Shown here: positions 7,527-15,784 of the stretch, one piece after another | How positions within the stretch are numbered: position 1 is the first letter of the stretch | Layout of the letters: each line of letters begins with the position of its first letter | NCBI GenBank assembly: GCA_958439195.1 | Contig: OY288184.1 | Coordinates: 1 to 15,784 of the forward strand | Length of the DNA stretch: 15,784 bases | Reading direction: 5' to 3' | Origin: an uncultured Paracoccaceae bacterium | GTDB lineage: Bacteria > Pseudomonadota > Alphaproteobacteria > Rhodobacterales > Rhodobacteraceae | Made by a program: the position numbers and the translations under genes | The notes under the pieces: generated by a model | Seen by the model: the letters and a program-made list of their open reading frames with translations, nothing else | Told to the model about the DNA's origin: nothing | Databases searched by the model: none

Positions 7527-8241
7527 TAATTGACTATGCATTCTGCGCACGCCTGATAAAGATCCCAGGCAGCACGGGACTGAGATAGGGCATAACAAGT
7601 ATCGCCAAGTGCAGCAGGTCTCAGCGGCACTTGGCCTCTGCTTATGAACACGCAGCTGCTTTCTTACTTGGGACTTAGCAGTCTTCGCAGCAGCAGTAGG
7701 GCACTAGGACAGGTTGCACCTCGATCCCCACACAGTGGACGCAACAGCAAACCAGGCAGCCACCCGCCAGGGGTTGGTAGTGGACCCCTCTACGCCCGTA
7801 TCCTTGCCAGCACAAAGCCTTAAAGCTTTTGCTACGTAGACAGCTTCTGCATGAAAGCGACACTCGTTTTCGACACGCTGGCTGCTTCCGTCCAGTTTTG
7901 CTGAGTTCGAGTCTGTGCACGGCACGAGCATGGCAAAGCAGCAGCACTGGGGTGCCGTAGAGTCTATAGGAGAGAACGCATGCAGGGGTCATGAACCCAT
8001 GGTATGCCAGCATTGTTTCATAGCGTGGCAGCCTGTCAAAGTTGGGCCCTCGAGTTTGCCAGGGCGCAGCTGCTTTTGAAACTCCTTCAAATCTCACCCG
8101 AGGAAGCACTAGCCCGCGAGAGTAGCATACGTAAATTCAAGTTTCTCGCTCCACAAGCATCCATTTGAGCTGGGAGAGGGCTTGTAAGCTTTGTTTAATT
8201 CCATTCTACAATGTGCTTGAAGCAAACAAGCTGCTAGGGTA
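7527..8241. other. Inter-element spacer
   Basis: Same content as 3,731-4,445. No gene recognised. Confidence 0.55.
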
Positions 8242-8274
8242 CTTTCTCGGCACGTCTTTTTGTACCGGAGTGAT
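8242..8274 (+). repeat. Left terminal inverted repeat, copy 3
   Basis: Same sequence as 4,446-4,478, preceded by TA. Confidence 0.65.
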
Positions 8275-8484
8275 CTGGTCAAACTTGACTGTGTTGACTT
8301 GCCGCCACCTGTGAGCCCTGTCACCCTTTGCTTGCAGATTTGGATAACACATGGCTAGGCCTAACTGTACACCTGCTTGCTCATTAATTAATTATTGTTT
8401 AGAGCACACACTGGCTGATCACAATCTGAGCAGGATTTCGCCAAAGTGTGCTGCTTTCTGTGTTTTGGCTTTAGCTGCAGAATC

Positions 8485-10393
8485 ATGCTCAAGGAGCCCG
8501 TCCGCATTCTTGCAGCTGCAGCATGGGCTTCTGGGGGCTACAACAAGGCCTTGGCTCTGGAGAGGTTTCAGGAAATGATGCAGAAAGCAGGACTGCCTAT
8601 GCCAAAGTGCCCCGAGAAGGCAATTAAGCGGTGGGGCGAGCAGTTAAAAAAGCAGCAGAACGTAAGGGGGGGCCAGCACAGGTCTGGCAGAAAGCCCAAA
8701 CTCAGCTCAGAACAGGTCAATCAGCTCATCAAGCAGCTCCTAGGGTGGAGGGAAGCTGGTCTTACTGCTCCTTATGCCAGCATAGCGCGGTTCTGTGTGG
8801 ACAACCCCATAGCAAAGCAAATCAAGGCTGCATCAGGGGCAGGGACAAAGACTGTCTATAGACAGCTGAAAGCAGAGATCCCTAGCCTGGGACATGCTAA
8901 GCTAACAGTTAAGACCCAGCTGACGCAGGATCAGAAGAACGCCCGCATAGCAGCATGCCGGCGGCTAGAGCGTAAGCCTTGAAGGGACCTAGAATGGGTG
9001 GTATGGGTGGATGCAAAGACCTTGTACGTCAACTTAAAGCATCGGCACGGTTGGATAGACAGGGCCAGTGCCACCCCAGAGGATCATGTACTACAGCACC
9101 GCCTGGCAGGCAGGATAACAAGCTCAACTGTGCAAATCCGGTACTATGCAGCCGTCAATGCCAAGGTTGGACAGGTTACCCTCCACTTCATTACAGGCAC
9201 TACAGGCATGTCTGCCCAGAGGGATGGAAAAAACTACAAGGTGAGGGCCTAGCAGTCCACAGTTATTAACCTGGGACTGCCACCATACTTTACTTCATAG
9301 GCAACATCTAAAATGGCTCTTTTGGCTTTTGCCATCCACTTGTCTTGCCCAGGGGTGATGCGAATGAGCCACCAACCCTCTGCAATTGCAGCAGCATCAA
9401 CAGCAGCATCTTTGGCAGACCTCCCTTGCACTGACTCCCCATGATAAGACTTCCCTGTGTGCTGCTGACCATCCAGCTCTATCAGCACCTTCCCCAAACC
9501 CACAAGCAACACATCCACTGCATGTCGCCTTAGACTGTTTTTTTGGGCTGTGCACCCCAATGCCAGCCCTTCTAACAAGTGACATTCTACAGCGTACAAT
9601 CCCAGGAATGCCAGATCCTCTAGTATCTTATACAGCAGGGCCTCAAAATTGCTGCGCCTGTGCCACAGCTCTGCACAAACCCTGCAGTCCCTGGTTCTGG
9701 CATGCCTTGTGATGCTCTGCACCTGCTTGCATAAGACATGCCTAGGGTTTAGGCACAGGCTCCTCCACAGGCACAGCACCCTGCTGTATTTAGTAAGCTG
9801 GGTAAGGGGTACACCCTCTGGCATCACTGTTCTGATGAAACCTGTTCTGGTATGTTCATCATGCTGACCTCTTTTCCTCCCTGCTTTTTTTGCTGCTGCT
9901 GCTATGCATTTTGTGATACCTGCAGACCAAAGAAGGGAAGGAAGCAGTGGGTCTAACCTCCATGGAGTTTGAGGATGTCATGGAGCAGATCAGGCAAGAT
10001 GCAGAGGCCAAATTGGCACCATTCTTGAAGGCAGAAGGCATGGACTGTGGTGACATTCTGTACAGTTGGGACAACGATAGGATTCATGTGGGTGCTGATC
10101 TAGCTACTGTGGGTATTGCAGATGACATGAGGCTAGAGCTGCCTGAGTGCAGCTCAGACATGCACAAAGTCATTGAGCATGTGCATGGTAACATCCAGCG
10201 TGAGTTTGATGAGTGGTTGTGGGGCTATACCACTGGCAAGCCAACAGTGGACGAGTGCAAGGACAAGGTGCTTGAGATCTTTGATCATGTGGTGTCTTCT
10301 GACTCAGTCAAAAGGGATGTGTACAGCTTACACAGGACATATAGGGCAATAATAAATGCCAATGGGGGTTATGTAGCTAAGAATGTCAGGTGA
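8485..10393 (+). CDS. DD34E Tc1/mariner-family transposase with in-frame TGA (copy 3)
   Basis: Exons are 8,485-9,240 and 9,926-10,393. The encoded protein matches that of the copy at 4,689, including the premature TGA at 8,980-8,982. Beyond the terminal TGA the frame stays free of TAA and TAG until 10,859, a feature hidden in copy 2 by its extra base. Confidence 0.85.
9241..9925 (+). other. Spliceosomal intron in the transposase, copy 3
   Basis: Same GTGAGG donor and CTGCAG acceptor as the intron at 5,445, with identical length. Confidence 0.88.
9249..9824 (-). CDS. Intron-borne antisense nuclease-like protein (copy 3)
   Basis: Encodes the same 191-residue protein as the frame at 5,453-6,028, with an intact ATG, catalytic-type motifs and stop. 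Confidence 0.68.
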   Translation of the reverse strand: MPEGVPLTQLTKYSRVLCLWRSLCLNPRHVLCKQVQSITRHARTRDCRVCAELWHRRSNFEALLYKILEDLAFLGLYAVECHLLEGLALGCTAQKNSLRRHAVDVLLVGLGKVLIELDGQQHTGKSYHGESVQGRSAKDAAVDAAAIAEGWWLIRITPGQDKWMAKAKRAILDVAYEVKYGGSPRLITVDC

Positions 10394-10496
10394 AGGGCAT
10401 GGCGGGGTCAGGTTTTGGGTCAAAACTGGGCATGGCAGGCAGATGAGCACGAAGGGGCAGAAATAAATTTTGGATGTATGTGTTTGGACATAAAGA

Positions 10497-10546
10497 TGGA
10501 ACAGGACGGGCCCTATGTACTGGATCTGGGTGCCTGTCCTGTTCCA
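10497..10546 (+). repeat. 3' hairpin, copy 3
   Basis: Same 11-bp arms as at 6,701-6,750. Confidence 0.75.
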
Positions 10547-10572
10547 GGGTTTTTTGGATGGTATAAACCCTG

Positions 10573-10577
10573 TGTAA
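10573..10577 (+). promoter_or_regulatory. Candidate TGTAA polyadenylation signal, copy 3
   Basis: Equivalent to 6,778-6,782. Confidence 0.35.
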
Positions 10578-10597
10578 CTGGATGTGACTCAGCATTG

Positions 10598-10617
10598 CAG
10601 TGACTCTTGAGTCACTG
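10598..10617. repeat. 20-bp palindrome, copy 3
   Basis: Same sequence as 6,803-6,822. Confidence 0.75.
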
Positions 10618-11290
10618 GTGAGCAGGGCAGCCCGCTGTACAGCTTAAGGCCGCTTGGAATGCTTCGAAAGCCTACAGGGCGGTGCATGGGCTTCTTAAGA
10701 GCCTAAACTTTGCAGCGATTATATGCCAGTGCTATTACACGCGGACCTCACCTGGGTTTGTCGTCTCCATCCCTCCTCTTGCGATTCGCGAACAGCGCTG
10801 GCAGGGAACGAGCCTTTTGCACCGCTGATGCAAGACACCGTATCATAAGGCTACCCTGTAACAGCAGCAACACAGCATCGCTGGGTTTCACTAGCAGCAA
10901 GGCTGTGAAGACCCCGACTTGCGGTAGGTCCAGTGACCATCTCAGCAGGAGAAGCGTCCGTGCCAATCTCTTGGTACATGCAGTAGACCCCAGACCGGCC
11001 AAAGCAGGAGATGCATATGCACATGCTCTACCTGTGCATAAGCAGTCAGTGAGAATCTCTTCGTTGCTGAATGGCTTGCAGCTATTAACCTTGCTAATTG
11101 CGCTACCACGGCCAGAAGTAGCCGTTGCGTTTGCCACAGCATGGCGCATTCACATCAGCGATGCTGCTTTGTGTAGACAAGAACCTAACATACAATGCTT
11201 GCTGGATTGGACTTTCATTAAGTCCTCGTTTGCTTGCTGTGCAGGAGGCAACAAGCCCGGCCCTACTGGCTGATTCTCGGCCGGCGCGCC

Positions 11291-11321
11291 ATCACTCCGG
11301 TGCAAAAAGACGTTCCTAAGG
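11291..11321 (-). repeat. Right terminal inverted repeat, copy 3
   Basis: Same sequence as 7,496-7,526, followed by TA. Confidence 0.65.
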
Positions 11322-12036
11322 TAATTGACTATGCATTCTGCGCACGCCTGATAAAGATCCCAGGCAGCACGGGACTGAGATAGGGCATAACAAGTATCGC
11401 CAAGTGCAGCAGGTCTCAGCGGCACTTGGCCTCTGCTTATGAACACGCAGCTGCTTTCTTACTTGGGACTTAGCAGTCTTCGCAGCAGCAGTAGGGCACT
11501 AGGACAGGTTGCACCTCGATCCCCACACAGTGGACGCAACAGCAAACCAGGCAGCCACCCGCCAGGGGTTGGTAGTGGACCCCTCTACGCCCGTATCCTT
11601 GCCAGCACAAAGCCTTAAAGCTTTTGCTACGTAGACAGCTTCTGCATGAAAGCGACACTCGTTTTCGACACGCTGGCTGCTTCCGTCCAGTTTTGCTGAG
11701 TTCGAGTCTGTGCACGGCACGAGCATGGCAAAGCAGCAGCACTGGGGTGCCGTAGAGTCTATAGGAGAGAACGCATGCAGGGGTCATGAACCCATGGTAT
11801 GCCAGCATTGTTTCATAGCGTGGCAGCCTGTCAAAGTTGGGCCCTCGAGTTTGCCAGGGCGCAGCTGCTTTTGAAACTCCTTCAAATCTCACCCGAGGAA
11901 GCACTAGCCCGCGAGAGTAGCATACGTAAATTCAAGTTTCTCGCTCCACAAGCATCCATTTGAGCTGGGAGAGGGCTTGTAAGCTTTGTTTAATTCCATT
12001 CTACAATGTGCTTGAAGCAAACAAGCTGCTAGGGTA
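11322..12036. other. Inter-element spacer
   Basis: Same content as 3,731-4,445. No gene recognised. Confidence 0.55.
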
Positions 12037-12069
12037 CTTTCTCGGCACGTCTTTTTGTACCGGAGTGAT
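12037..12069 (+). repeat. Left terminal inverted repeat, copy 4
   Basis: Same sequence as 4,446-4,478, preceded by TA. Confidence 0.65.
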
Positions 12070-12279
12070 CTGGTCAAACTTGACTGTGTTGACTTGCCGC
12101 CACCTGTGAGCCCTGTCACCCTTTGCTTGCAGATTTGGATAACACATGGCTAGGCCTAACTGTACACCTGCTTGCTCATTAATTAATTATTGTTTAGAGC
12201 ACACACTGGCTGATCACAATCTGAGCAGGATTTCGCCAAAGTGTGCTGCTTTCTGTGTTTTGGCTTTAGCTGCAGAATC

Positions 12280-14188
12280 ATGCTCAAGGAGCCCGTCCGC
12301 ATTCTTGCAGCTGCAGCATGGGCTTCTGGGGGCTACAACAAGGCCTTGGCTCTGGAGAGGTTTCAGGAAATGATGCAGAAAGCAGGACTGCCTATGCCAA
12401 AGTGCCCCGAGAAGGCAATTAAGCGGTGGGGCGAGCAGTTAAAAAAGCAGCAGAACGTAAGGGGGGGCCAGCACAGGTCTGGCAGAAAGCCCAAACTCAG
12501 CTCAGAACAGGTCAATCAGCTCATCAAGCAGCTCCTAGGGTGGAGGGAAGCTGGTCTTACTGCTCCTTATGCCAGCATAGCGCGGTTCTGTGTGGACAAC
12601 CCCATAGCAAAGCAAATCAAGGCTGCATCAGGGGCAGGGACAAAGACTGTCTATAGACAGCTGAAAGCAGAGATCCCTAGCCTGGGACATGCTAAGCTAA
12701 CAGTTAAGACCCAGCTGACGCAGGATCAGAAGAACGCCCGCATAGCAGCATGCCGGCGGCTAGAGCGTAAGCCTTGAAGGGACCTAGAATGGGTGGTATG
12801 GGTGGATGCAAAGACCTTGTACGTCAACTTAAAGCATCGGCACGGTTGGATAGACAGGGCCAGTGCCACCCCAGAGGATCATGTACTACAGCACCGCCTG
12901 GCAGGCAGGATAACAAGCTCAACTGTGCAAATCCGGTACTATGCAGCCGTCAATGCCAAGGTTGGACAGGTTACCCTCCACTTCATTACAGGCACTACAG
13001 GCATGTCTGCCCAGAGGGATGGAAAAAACTACAAGGTGAGGGCCTAGCAGTCCACAGTTATTAACCTGGGACTGCCACCATACTTTACTTCATAGGCAAC
13101 ATCTAAAATGGCTCTTTTGGCTTTTGCCATCCACTTGTCTTGCCCAGGGGTGATGCGAATGAGCCACCAACCCTCTGCAATTGCAGCAGCATCAACAGCA
13201 GCATCTTTGGCAGACCTCCCTTGCACTGACTCCCCATGATAAGACTTCCCTGTGTGCTGCTGACCATCCAGCTCTATCAGCACCTTCCCCAAACCCACAA
13301 GCAACACATCCACTGCATGTCGCCTTAGACTGTTTTTTTGGGCTGTGCACCCCAATGCCAGCCCTTCTAACAAGTGACATTCTACAGCGTACAATCCCAG
13401 GAATGCCAGATCCTCTAGTATCTTATACAGCAGGGCCTCAAAATTGCTGCGCCTGTGCCACAGCTCTGCACAAACCCTGCAGTCCCTGGTTCTGGCATGC
13501 CTTGTGATGCTCTGCACCTGCTTGCATAAGACATGCCTAGGGTTTAGGCACAGGCTCCTCCACAGGCACAGCACCCTGCTGTATTTAGTAAGCTGGGTAA
13601 GGGGTACACCCTCTGGCATCACTGTTCTGATGAAACCTGTTCTGGTATGTTCATCATGCTGACCTCTTTTCCTCCCTGCTTTTTTTGCTGCTGCTGCTAT
13701 GCATTTTGTGATACCTGCAGACCAAAGAAGGGAAGGAAGCAGTGGGTCTAACCTCCATGGAGTTTGAGGATGTCATGGAGCAGATCAGGCAAGATGCAGA
13801 GGCCAAATTGGCACCATTCTTGAAGGCAGAAGGCATGGACTGTGGTGACATTCTGTACAGTTGGGACAACGATAGGATTCATGTGGGTGCTGATCTAGCT
13901 ACTGTGGGTATTGCAGATGACATGAGGCTAGAGCTGCCTGAGTGCAGCTCAGACATGCACAAAGTCATTGAGCATGTGCATGGTAACATCCAGCGTGAGT
14001 TTGATGAGTGGTTGTGGGGCTATACCACTGGCAAGCCAACAGTGGACGAGTGCAAGGACAAGGTGCTTGAGATCTTTGATCATGTGGTGTCTTCTGACTC
14101 AGTCAAAAGGGATGTGTACAGCTTACACAGGACATATAGGGCAATAATAAATGCCAATGGGGGTTATGTAGCTAAGAATGTCAGGTGA
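12280..14188 (+). CDS. DD34E Tc1/mariner-family transposase with in-frame TGA (copy 4)
   Basis: Exons are 12,280-13,035 and 13,721-14,188, with the premature TGA at 12,775-12,777. It is the same as copy 3 as far as I could compare. Confidence 0.85.
13036..13720 (+). other. Spliceosomal intron in the transposase, copy 4
   Basis: Same donor, acceptor and length as the intron at 5,445. Confidence 0.88.
13044..13619 (-). CDS. Intron-borne antisense nuclease-like protein (copy 4)
   Basis: Encodes the same 191-residue protein as the frame at 5,453-6,028. Confidence 0.68.
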   Translation of the reverse strand: MPEGVPLTQLTKYSRVLCLWRSLCLNPRHVLCKQVQSITRHARTRDCRVCAELWHRRSNFEALLYKILEDLAFLGLYAVECHLLEGLALGCTAQKNSLRRHAVDVLLVGLGKVLIELDGQQHTGKSYHGESVQGRSAKDAAVDAAAIAEGWWLIRITPGQDKWMAKAKRAILDVAYEVKYGGSPRLITVDC

Positions 14189-14291
14189 AGGGCATGGCGG
14201 GGTCAGGTTTTGGGTCAAAACTGGGCATGGCAGGCAGATGAGCACGAAGGGGCAGAAATAAATTTTGGATGTATGTGTTTGGACATAAAGA

Positions 14292-14341
14292 TGGAACAGG
14301 ACGGGCCCTATGTACTGGATCTGGGTGCCTGTCCTGTTCCA
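14292..14341 (+). repeat. 3' hairpin, copy 4
   Basis: Same 11-bp arms as at 6,701-6,750. Confidence 0.75.
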
Positions 14342-14367
14342 GGGTTTTTTGGATGGTATAAACCCTG

Positions 14368-14372
14368 TGTAA
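14368..14372 (+). promoter_or_regulatory. Candidate TGTAA polyadenylation signal, copy 4
   Basis: Equivalent to 6,778-6,782. Confidence 0.35.
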
Positions 14373-14392
14373 CTGGATGTGACTCAGCATTG

Positions 14393-14412
14393 CAGTGACT
14401 CTTGAGTCACTG
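14393..14412. repeat. 20-bp palindrome, copy 4
   Basis: Same sequence as 6,803-6,822. Confidence 0.75.
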
Positions 14413-15085
14413 GTGAGCAGGGCAGCCCGCTGTACAGCTTAAGGCCGCTTGGAATGCTTCGAAAGCCTACAGGGCGGTGCATGGGCTTCTTAAGAGCCTA
14501 AACTTTGCAGCGATTATATGCCAGTGCTATTACACGCGGACCTCACCTGGGTTTGTCGTCTCCATCCCTCCTCTTGCGATTCGCGAACAGCGCTGGCAGG
14601 GAACGAGCCTTTTGCACCGCTGATGCAAGACACCGTATCATAAGGCTACCCTGTAACAGCAGCAACACAGCATCGCTGGGTTTCACTAGCAGCAAGGCTG
14701 TGAAGACCCCGACTTGCGGTAGGTCCAGTGACCATCTCAGCAGGAGAAGCGTCCGTGCCAATCTCTTGGTACATGCAGTAGACCCCAGACCGGCCAAAGC
14801 AGGAGATGCATATGCACATGCTCTACCTGTGCATAAGCAGTCAGTGAGAATCTCTTCGTTGCTGAATGGCTTGCAGCTATTAACCTTGCTAATTGCGCTA
14901 CCACGGCCAGAAGTAGCCGTTGCGTTTGCCACAGCATGGCGCATTCACATCAGCGATGCTGCTTTGTGTAGACAAGAACCTAACATACAATGCTTGCTGG
15001 ATTGGACTTTCATTAAGTCCTCGTTTGCTTGCTGTGCAGGAGGCAACAAGCCCGGCCCTACTGGCTGATTCTCGGCCGGCGCGCC

Positions 15086-15116
15086 ATCACTCCGGTGCAA
15101 AAAGACGTTCCTAAGG
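15086..15116 (-). repeat. Right terminal inverted repeat, copy 4
   Basis: Same sequence as 7,496-7,526, followed by TA. Confidence 0.65.
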
Positions 15117-15784
15117 TAATTGACTATGCATTCTGCGCACGCCTGATAAAGATCCCAGGCAGCACGGGACTGAGATAGGGCATAACAAGTATCGCCAAGT
15201 GCAGCAGGTCTCAGCGGCACTTGGCCTCTGCTTATGAACACGCAGCTGCTTTCTTACTTGGGACTTAGCAGTCTTCGCAGCAGCAGTAGGGCACTAGGAC
15301 AGGTTGCACCTCGATCCCCACACAGTGGACGCAACAGCAAACCAGGCAGCCACCCGCCAGGGGTTGGTAGTGGACCCCTCTACGCCCGTATCCTTGCCAG
15401 CACAAAGCCTTAAAGCTTTTGCTACGTAGACAGCTTCTGCATGAAAGCGACACTCGTTTTCGACACGCTGGCTGCTTCCGTCCAGTTTTGCTGAGTTCGA
15501 GTCTGTGCACGGCACGAGCATGGCAAAGCAGCAGCACTGGGGTGCCGTAGAGTCTATAGGAGAGAACGCATGCAGGGGTCATGAACCCATGGTATGCCAG
15601 CATTGTTTCATAGCGTGGCAGCCTGTCAAAGTTGGGCCCTCGAGTTTGCCAGGGCGCAGCTGCTTTTGAAACTCCTTCAAATCTCACCCGAGGAAGCACT
15701 AGCCCGCGAGAGTAGCATACGTAAATTCAAGTTTCTCGCTCCACAAGCATCCATTTGAGCTGGGAGAGGGCTTGTAAGCTTTGT
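15117..15784. other. Inter-element spacer, partial (end of window)
   Basis: First 668 bp of the spacer; the window stops 47 bp before the next left inverted repeat would begin. Confidence 0.55.

Larger units (their letters stand above)
10394..11290. other. Right arm, copy 3
   Basis: Same content as copy 1. The transposase frame continues here past its TGA, interrupted only by TGA codons at 10,601, 10,616 and 10,826, until TAA at 10,859-10,861. Confidence 0.5.
8242..11321 (+). mobile_element. Tc1/mariner-like element, copy 3
   Basis: Identical in layout to the copy at 4,446, but lacking the extra base that copy 2 carries near 6,767, so it is 3,080 bp. TA dinucleotides flank it at 8,240-8,241 and 11,322-11,323. 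Confidence 0.5.
14189..15085. other. Right arm, copy 4
   Basis: Same content as copy 3. No gene recognised. Confidence 0.5.
12037..15116 (+). mobile_element. Tc1/mariner-like element, copy 4
   Basis: Same layout and 3,080-bp length as copy 3, flanked by TA at 12,035-12,036 and 15,117-15,118. No difference from copy 3 was seen. Confidence 0.5.
1..15784. repeat. Tandem array, 3,795-bp unit, about 4.16 copies
   Basis: The sequence from position 1 recurs at 3,796, 7,592, 11,387 and 15,182, giving periods of 3,795, 3,796, 3,795 and 3,795. All copies are in the same orientation. The differences I found are length changes only. Copy 1 lacks one base near 1,105 and 1,151, gains one near 1,694, lacks one near 2,208 and gains two near 2,707. 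Copy 2 has one extra base near 6,767. No substitutions were noticed, and the predicted proteins of copies 2, 3 and 4 are identical. The array begins and ends mid-unit, so it may continue outside the window or represent an unrolled circle. A genomic satellite-like array, extrachromosomal circular DNA and an assembly concatemer cannot be separated from the sequence alone. Confidence 0.97.

Noticed and set aside
7895..7925. GTTCGAGTC, resembling a tRNA T-loop or Pol III B box
   Set aside because: Only three of five T-stem pairs form, and no D arm, anticodon stem or acceptor stem could be placed upstream.
7675..8109. 144-codon minus-strand open frame in the spacer
   Set aside because: GTG start, no recognisable domain, odd CCC-rich tail, and no nearby promoter or splice signals that would support it.
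1..15784. Possible CRISPR array, given the regular repeats
   Set aside because: The repeat unit is 3.8 kb with no short repeat and variable spacer structure, and the gene content is eukaryotic.
1..15784. Small circular DNA virus (CRESS-type) read as a concatemer
   Set aside because: No replication initiator with rolling-circle and helicase motifs is present. The main gene has a DDE transposase catalytic triad. A circular molecule of another kind remains possible.

Overview
The window is a head-to-tail tandem array of one 3,795-bp unit, about 4.16 copies, with both window ends falling inside a unit. The copies are almost identical. I could see only single-base or two-base length differences: five sites in copy 1 and one in copy 2. 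This fits a very recent local amplification, or a small circular or concatemeric molecule unrolled by sequencing or assembly. The DNA looks eukaryotic and most like a green alga. It has a clear spliceosomal intron (AAG|GTGAGG donor, pyrimidine-rich tract, CTGCAG acceptor), a TGTAA motif downstream of the gene as used for chlorophyte polyadenylation, CAG/TGC-rich sequence and roughly balanced base composition. The lineage is an inference.

Each unit has four parts. (1) A short left arm starts with one half of a 23-bp-core inverted repeat. (2) A two-exon gene encodes a Tc1/mariner (IS630 superfamily) DDE transposase of about 407 codons. It has N-terminal helix-turn-helix regions, a GRKP linker and catalytic residues D176, D301 and E336, with exactly 34 residues between the second D and the E (DD34E). 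One in-frame TGA interrupts exon 1 in every copy. (3) A CpG-richer right arm of about 0.9 kb has no recognisable gene and ends in the other half of the inverted repeat, next to a TA dinucleotide. (4) A spacer of about 0.7 kb, also CpG-rich, shows no recognisable gene.

The most interesting object is inside the transposase intron. A 191-codon open frame on the opposite strand fills most of the 685-bp intron. It encodes a Zn-ribbon-like start followed by what looks like a small nuclease of the Vsr/PD-(D/E)XK restriction-endonuclease-like type (D104, E116-x-D-G-x-x-H122, K138-D139, G-W-W-L-I-R-I). A homing-type endonuclease gene riding antisense in a spliceosomal intron of a DNA-transposon transposase would be a two-layer selfish element. 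Intron homing into the transposase gene, or break-induced amplification of the array, are possible consequences; both are hypotheses.

The outer limits of the transposon are not settled. The TA-flanked inverted repeats give a 3,080-bp element. A sharp change in CpG density near 6,825, close to a 20-bp palindrome, suggests that the transposase-bearing part may instead be only about 2.3 kb. Copy 2 (about 3,731 to 7,526) is described in full; the other copies are described by their differences.
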